Shown one piece after another: positions 22,132 to 32,202 of a stretch of 64,000 bases of DNA; the first letter of the stretch is position 1, and each line of letters starts with the position of its first letter. A program made the translations under genes and the position numbers. The DNA is from Archivesica marissinica (lineage: Eukaryota > Mollusca > Bivalvia > Venerida > Vesicomyidae): the NCBI GenBank assembly GCA_014843695.1, contig CM026397.1, forward strand, positions 51,818,101 through 51,882,100, read 5' to 3'. Under the pieces are notes generated by a model that had not been told where the DNA came from, searched no databases, and saw only the letters and a list, made by a program, of their open reading frames with translations.

Positions 22132-22645
22132 GAATATATACACAGTGAAACCTGTCTTATGCAGTAAGTCAAGGGAAGTACAGAATGTTCCAAATATATA
22201 CACAGTGAAACCTGTCATAGTCAAGTGAAGTACAGAATGATCCAAATATATACACAGTGAAACCTGTCTTAAGTAGTTAGTCAAGGGAAGTACAGAATGA
22301 TCCAAATATATACACAGTGAAACCTGTCTTAAGTAGTTAGTCAAGGGAAGTACAGAATGTTCCAAATATATACACAGTGAAACCTGTCTTAAGTAATTAG
22401 TCAAGGGAAGTACAGAATGTTCCAAATATATACACAGTGAAACCTGTCTTAAACAGCTAGTCTAGTCAAGGGAAGTACAGAATGTTCCAAATATATACAC
22501 AGTGAAACCTGTCTTAAACAGTTAGTCAAGGGAAGTACAGAATGTTCCAAATATATACGCAGTGAAACCTGTCATAGTCAAGTGAAGTACAGAATGATCC
22601 AAATATATACACAGTGAAACCTGTCATAGTCAAGGGAAGTACAAC
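22132..22645. repeat. ~60-bp minisatellite built from a transposon end
   Basis: About nine units of ATATATACACAGTGAAACCT, GTCTTAAGTAGTTAGTCAAG and GGAAGTACAGAATGTTCCAA, with shorter units where CTTAAGTAGTTAG is deleted. CAGTGAAACCTGTCTTAAG is the same kind of terminus as at 13630 and 49187, so the array seems to have started within such an element. Confidence 0.93.
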
Positions 22646-22651
22646 TTTCAC

Positions 22652-22790
22652 TGACCAAACATGCAATTTATACATGGTGCGTGTCCATTTTATCAACCCG
22701 TCCAAAATCCACAGAATCTAGGACCAAAGTAGGGGGGGGGGGGTGCGCCATCTTATATGCAAGGGTATGTACACAGTGCTGTCTTAGGCG
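22652..22790. mobile_element. Relic of a 'cctataagacg'-type dispersed element
   Basis: CCAAACATGCAATTTATAC, GTCCATTTTATCAACCCGTC, GGACCAAAGTAGG and CATCTTATATGC match 43020-43180. It contains a G run of about 12 at 22732-22743. Followed by a decayed CAGTGCTGTCTTAGGCGGTC end similar to the neighbouring array unit. Confidence 0.6.
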
Positions 22791-23550
22791 GTCAGTTAAG
22801 AGAAGTACAGATGATTAAGCTTCCTAATAGATGTATAATATGCATTATAATGCAAGCTTTGGAAACAGAGTAGCTGGCTATGTAACATAAGTTGACTTGT
22901 TCAACATAGATTTAACATAGCTTGACTGCTTAACATAGGTAGCTAGCTGCTAGGGCTGCCACATTTACAGATGTTTGTAAACGTGTACACAATGCCTAAT
23001 GTATGACACATCTCCATTTGCATGTTATTCAAAGTGTGTGCATTGAATGTGCATTGCAAGTTGTCTTGTTTAGCTAGTATCAGTTGGTATATAAAGATAT
23101 ATACCTATATACACCTGAGATGCTGCATACATCATTGCATGTGTGGTGCTATTTACATCTTTGAAGTTCAGAAATAATTCTGAATCACAGCTGTACAGCC
23201 AAAGTGCGTCATACTGTATGTAATTGTAGGATTTGGGAATTTACGATGTCAGAGCGAGTTCGAACCCATCCAGGGGCTGCCAAATTCTACTTGAGCAATA
23301 AGCTGTATCCACAATGCTTAATATTGGGTCTGGGGCTATATTGAGTTTTCGTCACGTTTGAGCTAAAATAAGTTGGCATATTTATTAACTAAACTACGGT
23401 AATTGTCTGCAGAAAACGCTTAAGAATGCACGATACTAGATCACTGGAAATGGGTAAACTAGAGGATAGCACTGGGAGAGATGCAAACCCTCCTTCATAA
23501 CAGCAGGGGATAATCACCAATCATATACACTTGGCATGATCTGACAGCGA
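22791..23550. other. Non-coding interval
   Basis: No gene seen. About 23440-23500 (GGGTAAACTAGAGGATAGCAC, GGGAGAGATGCAAACCC) resembles 1135-1190, just right of the first GAGAGACATC element. Confidence 0.4.
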
Positions 23551-23646
23551 CATTTGTAATAGGTCATAACTGGGAATTATGTGTGCTGGACATTCGACAT
23601 TGGTAATAGGTCATAACTGGGAATTATGTGTGCTGGACATTCGATA
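23551..23646. repeat. 47-bp tandem duplication
   Basis: GTAATAGGTCATAACTGGG through GTGTGCTGGACATTCGA occurs twice in tandem with almost no difference. Confidence 0.95.
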
Positions 23647-23936
23647 GAGTAAATGTCATTGAATCTATGAAGTCAATATATTCTGTCTATGTAAACATGC
23701 ATAGGGTGTTACTGGACAAACTGCATCTTTCACGAAATTACATCAAGTAATATACTGTATTAATCCTTAACCTGCCGAATAAATTTTACGGAATATGCAA
23801 ACAACATAGATCCAAATCAGATATAGCGGTGATCATCGCATCTGATCAAGATCTGTGTTGTTTGCTATTCAGACAAGTGTTTTAGCTCCACTATATGAAT
23901 AGCAAGAAGCATTGAGCCTGATCAGACGGCACGTTT

Positions 23937-24166
23937 AAAGTTTAAACAACTTCTAACAACTGATATTAATCACTCTCGTTGGCGAGGATGAAAGCGTAAA
24001 TGTGGTCATTTGTGTGGGAGGAAACCGGAGGAGTACCCGGAGAAAACCCACCTGTCTAATCTGGTGACCACCGTACCATCTCGCATACTTCCTGGTCCGA
24101 GGATCGAACCCGGGTTGCATTGGTGAGAAGCGAGTGTGCTAACCACTGCGCTAAGCGCACAGATGA
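23937..24166 (-). mobile_element. SINE-A nested in a MITE
   Basis: Minus-strand copy with the V-type central domain (GGAGTACCCGGAGAAAACCC on +) and the B box seen on + as GGATCGAACCC. Flanked by CACGTTT at 23930-23936 and 24167-24173, the probable target duplication. Confidence 0.92.
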
Positions 24167-24211
24167 CACGTTTGCTCTATGCTGTTTGCAAAAGCGACTT
24201 CAGTTGTGATT

Positions 24212-24438
24212 AGTTTATACAAATTTATTTTAGCTCGATTGCGAAACAAGTTATTTCAACTTATATTAATCACTCTCGAGACCTCATTCCTGATGGAATC
24301 CATCGCCACGAGGGAGAGAGAAGAGGCAACGTGGAATTTAAATGCCTTGCCTAAGGGCACAATCGTAACGGCTCCAGCGGGGCTCGAACTCCGGACCTTT
24401 CGCACCTGAAGTGAACGTGCATCCACTGCGCTATCACG
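24212..24438 (-). mobile_element. SINE-B nested in the same MITE
   Basis: Read on minus: GTCGTGATAGCGCAGTGGATG (A box), GAGTTCGAGCCCCGCTGG (B box), AAGGCATTTAAATTCCACG, ATTCCATCAGGAATGAGG, and tail GAGAGTGATTAATATAAGTTG.. to TAAATTTGTATAAACT. Flanked by ACTTCAGTTGTGATT and ACTTCCAGTTGTGATT, a 15-bp target duplication with one inserted base. The ORF at 24179-24409 is a SINE translation. Confidence 0.95.
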
Positions 24439-24548
24439 ACTTCCAGTTGTGATTGGCAGGTTATGGGTTAATGTTGATGATTCTATATCTATCAGATATA
24501 TGATGCATCATACACTGAAGCCTTTACTATTCTGTATTCCAAATGTGC

Positions 24549-24779
24549 AAGTCGTGATAGCGCAGTGGATGCGCGTTCGCTTCAGGTGCGAAAGGTCCGG
24601 AGTTCGAGCCCCGCTGGAGCCGTTACGATTGTGCCCTTAGGCAAGGCATTTAAATTCCACATTGCCACTTCTCTCTCCCTCGTGGCAATGGATTCCATCA
24701 GGAATGAGGTCTCGAGAGTGATTAATATAAGTTGAAAGAACTTGTTTCGCAATCGAGCTAAAATAAATTTGTATAAACT
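24549..24779 (+). mobile_element. SINE-B, head-to-head with the previous copy
   Basis: Complete copy starting AAGTCGTGATAGCGCAGTGG with B box GAGTTCGAGCC and the same tail. Flanked by AAATGTGC at 24541-24548 and 24780-24787. Together with the copy at 24212 it forms a near-perfect inverted repeat of about 225 bp with a spacer of about 110 bp. Confidence 0.95.
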
Positions 24780-24787
24780 AAATGTGC

Positions 24788-25651
24788 TCTGATTTATTAC
24801 TGACCGACTGTCACCCGCACCTCAATTACAACATTTTTTCCTATGAAATGACAACAGTATAATGGGGCAATAGGGACTTCTCTGATAGCTGGGTATAATG
24901 CCAATATCTTGATTGGACAGTACAGGGATGGATACCAATGGCATTGCCTTCGATTGTGGTAATTGCGTGGATTAAAGACCATCCGCGGACTTTGACTCTA
25001 TCGTAGGAGGATTAATTGACCACCTTAATACTGCTTTAGAGACGGTTAGTGCCTGATTAGAGGAATTAGTGCAGTTACATGTGAGCTACTAATGATTTTC
25101 TAGTCATAATAACGCAACTTGATCGTCTTATATTTCACCTGAGAAAAAAGTCTGATTTATGCCAAATGTCATTTAGAAATGGTTGAGAAGCCATACTATT
25201 GCATGCATAGGACCTCATTTTATACAACAACAGCGAAATGAACTGTGTCACTACAGGAGATGTCGAGGTAGAGCTCAAAGAGAGATGTGAAATTCAATAG
25301 TTGGAATAATTATCTCGAATTTATTGATGATGTACCTAAATTGGATAACTCATTAAGAAAGCAATTACCTGTACATTTCAGTGAAATTAGTAAACTGAGA
25401 GCCCTAACAGGCTGCTGTTTGGATTACTGAGAGGTTGCCGTGCTGCTGATGTTTTTATGGTTTTGGATTATAAATAAGTTTCATCAGGTTTTGTTTAACA
25501 GCTGAAATTTATATCTAGTTTTTGCAAGACGTACGTACGTACATATATCATAAATTATAATCTACTGTAAGGTTGTGATAATTTAGTGTTTGTAAACTTG
25601 CAGAATTTAATACCAAATCTGCAGTATCTGAGATGGATGGATACTTTATTT
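24788..25651. other. Non-coding interval
   Basis: AT-rich, unique-looking. No coding signal. A short CGTACGTACGTAC run is near 25530. Confidence 0.4.
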
Positions 25652-25871
25652 CACTCTGCATGATGGGTAAAAAATAAAGGGTACAACTTGGTTCAAACAT
25701 TTGTAACAGATAACAATTCATAAATCTGTATTTCTTATTTGAAACTGAAAACTCTGCAAAGATGTCTTGGAATTTCATTAGAGTTGTGTCACTACAAATT
25801 ACCACACAATACTAAGTGCATGACATAGTTGACTGTTATTTTGACCGCTAGCTAAAATGCATAAGAGTTAA
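25652..25871 (+). mobile_element. GCATGCAAAGAGTTAA-end MITE, family C (copy 2)
   Basis: Left ACTCTGCATGATGGGTAAAA and right GCTAGCTAAAATGCATAAGA plus GTTAA. The centre has TGGAATTTCATTAGAGTTGT. The right side ends in TTAA. Non-coding; the 85-codon minus ORF inside is fortuitous. Confidence 0.8.
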
Positions 25872-25877
25872 TTTTCC

Positions 25878-26985
25878 AGATTTGCTACAGAACCATTTTA
25901 CAATTAATTTTTCATATTTGCTACAGAACCATTTTACAATTAATTTTCCATATTCGCTACAGAACCATTTGACAATTAATTTTTCATATTTGCTACAGAA
26001 CCATTTTACAATTAATTTTTCATATTTGCTACAGAACCATTTGACAATTAATTTTCCATATTTGCTACAGAACCATTTTACAATTAATTTTCCATATTCG
26101 CTACAGAACCATTTGACAATTAATTTTCCATATTTGCTATAGAACCATTTGACAATTAATTTTCCATATTAGCTATAGAACCATTTGACAATTAATTTTT
26201 CATATTTGCTACAGAACCATTTGACAATTAATTTTCCATATTTGCTACAGAACCATTTTACAATTAATTTTCCATATTAGCTATAGAACCATTTGACAAT
26301 TAATTTTTCATATTTGCTACAGAACCATTTGACAATTAATTTTCCATATTTGCTACAGAACCATTTTACAATTAATTTTCCATATTAGCTATAGAACCAT
26401 TTGACAATTAATTTTTCATATTTGCTACAGAACCATTTGACAATTAATTTTCCATATTTGCTACAGAACCATTTTACAATTAATTTTCCATATTAGCTAT
26501 AGAACCATTTGACAATTAATTTTTCATATTTGTTACAGAACCATTTGACAATTAATTTTCCATATTTGCTACAGAACCATTTTACAATTAATTTTCCATA
26601 TTAGCTACAGAACCATTTGACAATTAATTTTCCATATTAGCTACAGAACCATTTGACAATTAATTTTCCATATTAGCTACAGAACCATTTGACAATTAAT
26701 TTTTCATATTTGCTACAGAACCATTTGACAATTAATTTTCCATATTAGCTACAGAACCATTTTACAATTAATTTTTCATATTAGCTACAGAACCATTTGA
26801 CAATTAATTTTTCATATTCGCTACAGAACCATTTGACAATTAATTTTTCATATTTGCTACAGAACCATTTGACAATTAATTTTCCATATTAGCTACAGAA
26901 CCATTTGACAATTAATTTTCCATATTAGCTACAGAACCATTTGACAATTAATTTTCCATATTAGCTATAGAACCATTTGACAATT
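25878..26985. repeat. 36-bp minisatellite, left part (~31 copies)
   Basis: Unit CCATATTTGCTACAGAACCA followed by TTTGACAATTAATTTT. Variant units differ at TTTGC/TTAGC/TTCGC, CTACAG/CTATAG and TTGAC/TTTAC. From about 26165 to 26600 a three-unit, 108-bp block (types TTAGCTATAG, TTTGCTACAG, TTTGCTACAG) repeats four times. The array is interrupted at 26986 by a 2.1-kb insertion and resumes at 29097. Confidence 0.97.
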
Positions 26986-28472
26986 GACCTTTCTGCCGAT
27001 TTTGATTGACAGCTGGCGTTAGCCAATCGCATCGCACCATTCGCGCACACCCCCGGCAACGGTTTATCGCCGCCATCTTGTTAGACAAACAATGCATATT
27101 AGACACACTAGTAACGAGTAGACAAATTTGAAAAGGCGAGAATTTGATCGAAAATACGGGTTTAAAATTGTTTTAATGATGTTGAAAATGTGTAGCTTTG
27201 GTGTGTGGGTTAGTTATAGTACAAAATTAGTCGATATCCTGGTGATCGACACTAAATTCAACCCATTTCAAAATCCTTGGACAAATCTAAAAGTGTGTAT
27301 ATGAACCACAAAATACCAGACAGCTGCTTTAAAAACAATGCATCTATAAAAACACCGACTGACCCCATATAGTCATTCTTTTCTCACAAACACAGCAATC
27401 AAATTTAAGCGTGTCACACTGTTTATTGGGAGCAATCAACAACTTACCCACTAACGGTACATCACAGAGACCGCCGAGTTATAATACCCGATAGGGGCCA
27501 CTGCTATCAAGATCAAAGTATTTCACATCGGAATTTAGCACTGATTGTGCTAAATCAGTGCTAATTGGTCAATTATAAAATGTGTGCACATAATTATATA
27601 ATTGATTACTACACCGAGTCTGAAATTATTTTTTGAAAAATATTTAAAATTAATTAATGCTGTCTGTCATTGACAATGGTGAAAAGATGTAGTTATGGGC
27701 TGTGTGACAGTGATGTAGGTATCCAAATTGATTGATAGGTGACGTTAAATTCGTGCCATTTTCAAAACCTAAGACAAATCTTGAAAACATGTCTAAGGTG
27801 GATTAAGTTGTGTGAACGACCAAACGACCAGCTGAATACATCCAAAATTAATGCAAACAGATATATTTGCACAAAAGTAAGTTGAAATTAATTTATTTAT
27901 GCATAATAAAATATTTCGAAAAAATATATTCTGCATTAATAGATCTACCGTTCACAAGAGATATGTGAGTATAGTGTTGATTTTACATGTGGTTCATACA
28001 TATTGTTGTGGATGGTGGACTAGGGATCAGATAGTAGTAATAGTACCCATGCATGTGCAGAGCTGTGGGATTCCCATATTATCTCGGTGAACGTACTGGT
28101 GTTCAGTTTTTGGGCCTAATGTTCGAGTCTTCTAGGAGGCATAGGGTCGAGTCTCTCAAGACGGTGGCATATTTCATTTCTTTTAATGTCAAAGTTGACA
28201 CGATGTGGTTGTTCACTCTTCCGTTGACTGCGCAAGCATTTACCACGAGCACTTAACACGTCCTCATCCGTATATCTGTACTTTAGAGAAATAACCATCA
28301 CACCTACGTCTATTATGAGATGGGCTGTTGACAAATTTATCAATTACTGGAGAATATATTATTTTTCACACCTTGATTGGTCGGCTCAAACATTTGTGAT
28401 GCTGGCTTGTATGCCCATGTTTTATCAGCTTTAGAGCTGAGCCGTGCCATATGTCTAAGCCCTTGAATCATG

Positions 28473-28480
28473 TATAAATA
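28473..28480 (+). promoter_or_regulatory. TATA box upstream of the zinc-finger ORF
   Basis: TATAAATA lies 39 bp before an ATG in the strong context ACCATGG at 28512. Spacing would put transcription start only a few bases before the start codon, so the leader would be very short. Confidence 0.5.
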
Positions 28481-28511
28481 TCATGCTTTTCACATCAATT
28501 TCATTACAACC

Positions 28512-28652
28512 ATGGCGTCTATTTTTCCATGCGTTTTTTGCTCTCGTTACGTTTCCAGCCGTATGCATGCTCTTAGCTGCGAAAAGTGCCACCGTTGGAA
28601 TCATCGAAAATGCGGAATGATTTATTTATTCTCCCCCATTCACTTTAATTAA
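28512..28652 (+). pseudogene. Truncated Cys/His zinc-finger (half-PHD-like) ORF in the 2.1-kb element
   Basis: From the ATG at 28512 the frame reads 46 codons to a stop at 28650-28652. Residues 6-35 show Cys-x2-Cys, then His-Ala-Leu-Ser-Cys-x2-Cys-x-Trp-x-His-x2-Cys-Gly, the spacing of the C-terminal half of a PHD-like finger. From memory, a finger of this look (HALxCxxCxxWxHRxCG) sits at the N-terminus of invertebrate proteins linked to MULE/FLYWCH domains. After the last Cys-Gly the reading turns to unrelated residues and stops, so the rest is missing or lies beyond an unseen intron. Probably the surviving 5' end of a transposon gene, or a captured exon. Confidence 0.5.
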
Positions 28653-29096
28653 TCTTGATTAGTGGCCTGAAACCTAGATAGATAATCACTCCTGGTATGG
28701 CAAACACACGGCTACATAGTTCCATTCATAATTGTGTCTAATTACCTAAATAGCTAATAATAGCATTATTATAATGGGCCTGTATAGTGCAGTACTATAT
28801 ATATATAAAATACGAACCTGTGATTATACGAATGCACTAGTATACGAAACTACCATTAGACGAACAAGGGATTATACGAAATCACCTGAATTCACCTAAA
28901 ACCCTTGACTTCTTGCTTTCAACGAGATATTCTTATCTGGGTGAAATAAAACCGAGAAATTCGATGGAATTTTATCTAGATTAACTCGATGCAGGTCTGC
29001 GTTAGACGCCATTTTGTTAGATAGCTTGTCTCGCGTGGTTACAGCGAGCACCTGTAACTATGGGGGGCGTGCCTAAGTAGCGTTTGCAGAAAGGTC

Positions 29097-30147
29097 AATT
29101 CATTTTTCATATTTGCTACAGAACCATTTGACAATTAATTTTTCATATTTGCTACAGAACCATTTGACAATTAATTTTTCATATTTGCTACAGAACCATT
29201 TGACAATTAATTTTCCATATTTGCTACAGAACCATTTGACAATTAATTTTTCATATTTGCTACAGAACCATTTGACAATTAATTTTCCATATTAGCTACA
29301 GAACCATTTGACAATTAATTTTCCATATTTGCTACAGAACCATTTGACAATTAATTTTCCATATATGCTACAGAACCATATGACAATTAATTTTTCATAT
29401 TTGCTACAGAACCATTTGACAATTAACCCTTTCAACACCACAGACCTCTAAATTGGCTTACAAAAAAGTGTAGATCCAGATGAGCCGGCTCATGACGAGC
29501 CGTCTCATCAGGATCTGCACTTTTTTCAAGTAATATAACTATTTTTAGAAAAAAATTACCCATTTTGATAAATGAACTGATACAAATGTAATTTTGTTAT
29601 TAATTTATTGGTCTAAAAATATCATGGACCAGTCCATGTCAGTTACTTGGTGTTGAAAGAGTTAATTTTCCATATTTGCTATAGAACCATTTGACAATTA
29701 ATTTTCCATATTAGCTACAGAACCATTTGACAATTACCGGTAAGTTTCCATATTTGCTATAGAACCATTTTACAATTAAGTTTCCATATTCATTACAGAA
29801 CCATTTTACAATTAATTTTCCATATTAGCTACAGAACCATTTGACAATTACCGGTAAGTTTCCATATTTGCTATAGAACCATATTTGACAATTAATTTTC
29901 CATATTCATTACAGAACCATTTTACAATTAATTTTCCATATTTGCTACAGATCCATTTGACAATTAATTTTCCATATTCGCTACAGATCCATTTTACAAT
30001 TAATTTTCCATATTTGCTACAGAACCACTTGACAATTAATTTTTCATATTTGCTATAGAACCATTTGACAATTAATTTTCCATATTAGCTACAGAACCAT
30101 TTTACAATTAATTTTTCATATTTGCTACAGAACCATTTTACAATTAG
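29097..30147. repeat. 36-bp minisatellite, right part (~22 copies)
   Basis: Same unit as 25878-26985. Some units carry ACCGGTAAG in place of TAATTTT (two copies about 120 bp apart), again showing block duplication. Interrupted by a family A MITE at 29423-29665. Confidence 0.96.
29423..29665 (-). mobile_element. TTAA MITE family A (copy 4), inserted in the array with TTAA duplication
   Basis: The sequence reads GACAATTAACCCTTTCAACA at the left and GGTGTTGAAAGAGTTAATTT at the right. The uninterrupted array has GACAATTAATTTTCC, so removing the element and one TTAA restores the unit exactly. Complete, with the palindromic core GTGTAGATCCAGATGAGCCG..CTCATCAGGATCTGCAC. Confidence 0.95.
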
Positions 30148-30383
30148 AGCTAAATACCTTTGCTCATATGCATAATTATTGGCGGACTAATCTGAATTCT
30201 AGTTGCCCTGCCAATGAACCAAATGGAGGCAGTCTGGTTTCACACTTCTGATTGGCATATTTTAGTAGAAGTGTTTCAATTATGAGATGATTATAAAAAT
30301 GTCTCTGACCCAGCTGCTAAACAGGGGAAGCACCGCTAGCAAGGTCAATCATCAAAGGTCAACTATGTGCAAGCGAACACTAG

Positions 30384-30610
30384 GCTGTCTGATTAGCACA
30401 GTGGTTAGCACGCACGCTTCTCATCAATGAAACCAGGGTTCTCGCCAATGCAACCCGTGTTTGATCCTCGGACTTGGAAGTGTGTGAGATGGTATGGTGG
30501 TCGCCTACTTCCGGTTTCCTCCAAAACTAATGACCACAAATACGAGTGATTAATATAAGTTGTTATAGCTTGTTTCGCAATCGTTGTAAACTAAATAAAG
30601 ATTAATAGCG
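30384..30610 (+). mobile_element. SINE-A, central domain partly deleted
   Basis: Head GCTGTCTGATTAGCACAGTG with B-box-like GTTTGATCCTCGG and a small internal duplication of CCAGGGTTCTCGCCAATG-like sequence. The V-type domain is reduced to CTTCCGGTTTCCTCC. Tail GAGTGATTAATATAAGTTG to AAATAAAGATTAATAG. Confidence 0.9.
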
Positions 30611-31195
30611 ATCTCTATATATTTTACTTGCAACCAGAATACCTGTATTTTGGTGGCTTTTTTATTGTTGCGTCAACAATTATACTGATCAGTTTTATAA
30701 AGGTTACATGTCTGTTCACCTGTCTGTCCATGCGTGTTACGGTCCAATTTCTGTTGTTTCCACATATTATTTCAATTTTCTAATGTATGCAATGCATTCT
30801 ATTTATATATATTAATGAGTAATGACTGTAGAACAATTTCTTGTCATTTGTGATATATACAACGTAGTCATGCGTATGATATATCACTTTAGTCACTTCT
30901 CCATTTAAAATAGAAATAACTTAATACAAGGCACACATTAATGTCATATATTGTATAACTTTGCTTGTATTCAGTGTAATACAGTCATCTCATAAATTCT
31001 TATATGACCACACATTTAATAACACCTGGAAGGATTCTGATTGGTCGTGGCATGACACTGACAGCTTGCAATAGACATTACATGTTGTTTGTGTTCATGC
31101 TTTATTTGTTGAAAATCAACTGCTTAATCAATAAAATGTTAAATATGAACTGGATGAATAGAGTGATTAAGAATATTATTTGCATGAAGTTGTTT
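30611..31195. other. Non-coding interval
   Basis: AT-rich. No feature recognised before the 35-bp array. Confidence 0.4.
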
Positions 31196-32108
31196 GATTA
31201 TCAGGGACTATTTACTACGGCGTACGGATGCATTATCGGGGACTATTTACTACGGCGTACGGATGCATTATCAGGGACTAGTTACTACGGTGTACGGATG
31301 CATTATCAGGGACTATTTACTACGGCGTACGGATGCATTATCAGGGACTAGTTACTACGGCGTACGGATGCATTATCGGGGACTATTTACTACGGCGTAC
31401 GGATGCATTAGCAGGCACTATTTACTACGGCGTACGGATGCATTATCGGGGACTATTTACTACGGTGTATGGATGCATTATCAGGGACTATTTACTACGG
31501 TGTATGGATGCATTATCAGGGACTATTTACTACGGCGTACGGATGCATTATCAGGGATTAGTTACTACGGCGTATGGATGCATTATCGGGGACTATTTAC
31601 TACGGCGTACGGATTCATTATCAGGGACTAGTTACTACGGCATACGGATGCATTATCAGGGACTATTTACTACGGCATACGGATGCATTATCGGGGACTA
31701 GTTACTACGGCGTACGGATGCATTATCGGGGACTATTTACTACGGTGTATGGATGCATTATCAGGGACTATTTACTACGGTGTATGGATGCATTATCAGG
31801 GACTATTTACTACGGCGTACGGATGCATTATCAGGGATTAGTTACTACGGCGTATGGATGCATTATCGGGGACTATTTACTACGGCGTACGGATTCATTA
31901 TCAGGGACTAGTTACTACGGCATACGGATGCATTATCAGGGACTATTTACTACGGCATACGGATGCATTATCGGGGACTAGTTACTACGGCGTACGGATG
32001 CATTATCAGGGACTATTTACTACGGCGTATGGATGCATTATCAGGGACTATTTACTACGGCATACGGATGCATTATCGGGGACTATTTACTACGGCGTAC
32101 GGATGCAG
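31196..32108. repeat. 35-bp minisatellite, ~26 copies
   Basis: Unit TTATCAGGGACTATTTACTA plus CGGCGTACGGATGCA. The eight units starting near 31449 are repeated identically 280 bp later (31729), including rare variants (GGTGTATGG twice, GGGATTAG, GGATTCATT). Although 35 is not a multiple of three, the + strand has no stop in several frames, so rotating-frame ORFs of 113-145 codons appear. Confidence 0.97.
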
Positions 32109-32202
32109 ATCAATGTAAAAAGGCTCAAAATCATACTAACAAACAGAAACCTATTTTTCTTCAAATTTATGGTTGTTGTTACTGAGGTAATGTGATATAA
32201 AG

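Larger units (their letters stand above)
23760..24471 (+). mobile_element. TTAA double-hairpin MITE, family B (copy 2), carrying two nested SINEs
   Basis: Left TTAATCCTTAACCTGCC and right GGCAGGTTATGGGTTAA are inverted ends with TTAA outermost (23760-23763, 24468-24471). The first hairpin is around AACATAGATCCAAATCAGAT/ATCTGATCAAGATCTGTGTT. The second hairpin is split by SINE-A (23937-24166), and the right arm region by SINE-B (24212-24438). Without the SINEs the element is about 230-250 bp, like its relatives. Confidence 0.85.
26986..29096 (+). mobile_element. 2.1-kb DNA element with GACCTTTCTGC inverted ends, inserted in the 36-bp array
   Basis: Left GACCTTTCTGCCGATTTTG and right GCGTTTGCAGAAAGGTC share an 11-bp perfect inverted end. 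Flanks are array sequence: ..TTTGACAATT on the left, AATTCATTTTTCATATTTGC on the right. The target duplication is either AATT or absent (TTGACC..GGTCAA is itself symmetric), which cannot be settled here. Subterminal regions on both sides contain CGCCATCTTGTTAGA/CGCCATTTTGTTAGA. The right half holds a TATA box and a truncated zinc-finger ORF on the + strand. Superfamily not assigned. Confidence 0.75.

Noticed and set aside
24449..24640. 63-codon ORF as a gene
   Set aside because: It runs from MITE sequence into the SINE-B head; no coding signal.
26986..29096. LTR retrotransposon between two array halves
   Set aside because: The ends are inverted, not direct, and no gag, protease or reverse transcriptase motif is visible.
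31004..32195. Several + strand ORFs of 113-145 codons
   Set aside because: Rotating-frame translations of the 35-bp array; identical peptide blocks recur because of the 280-bp block duplication.
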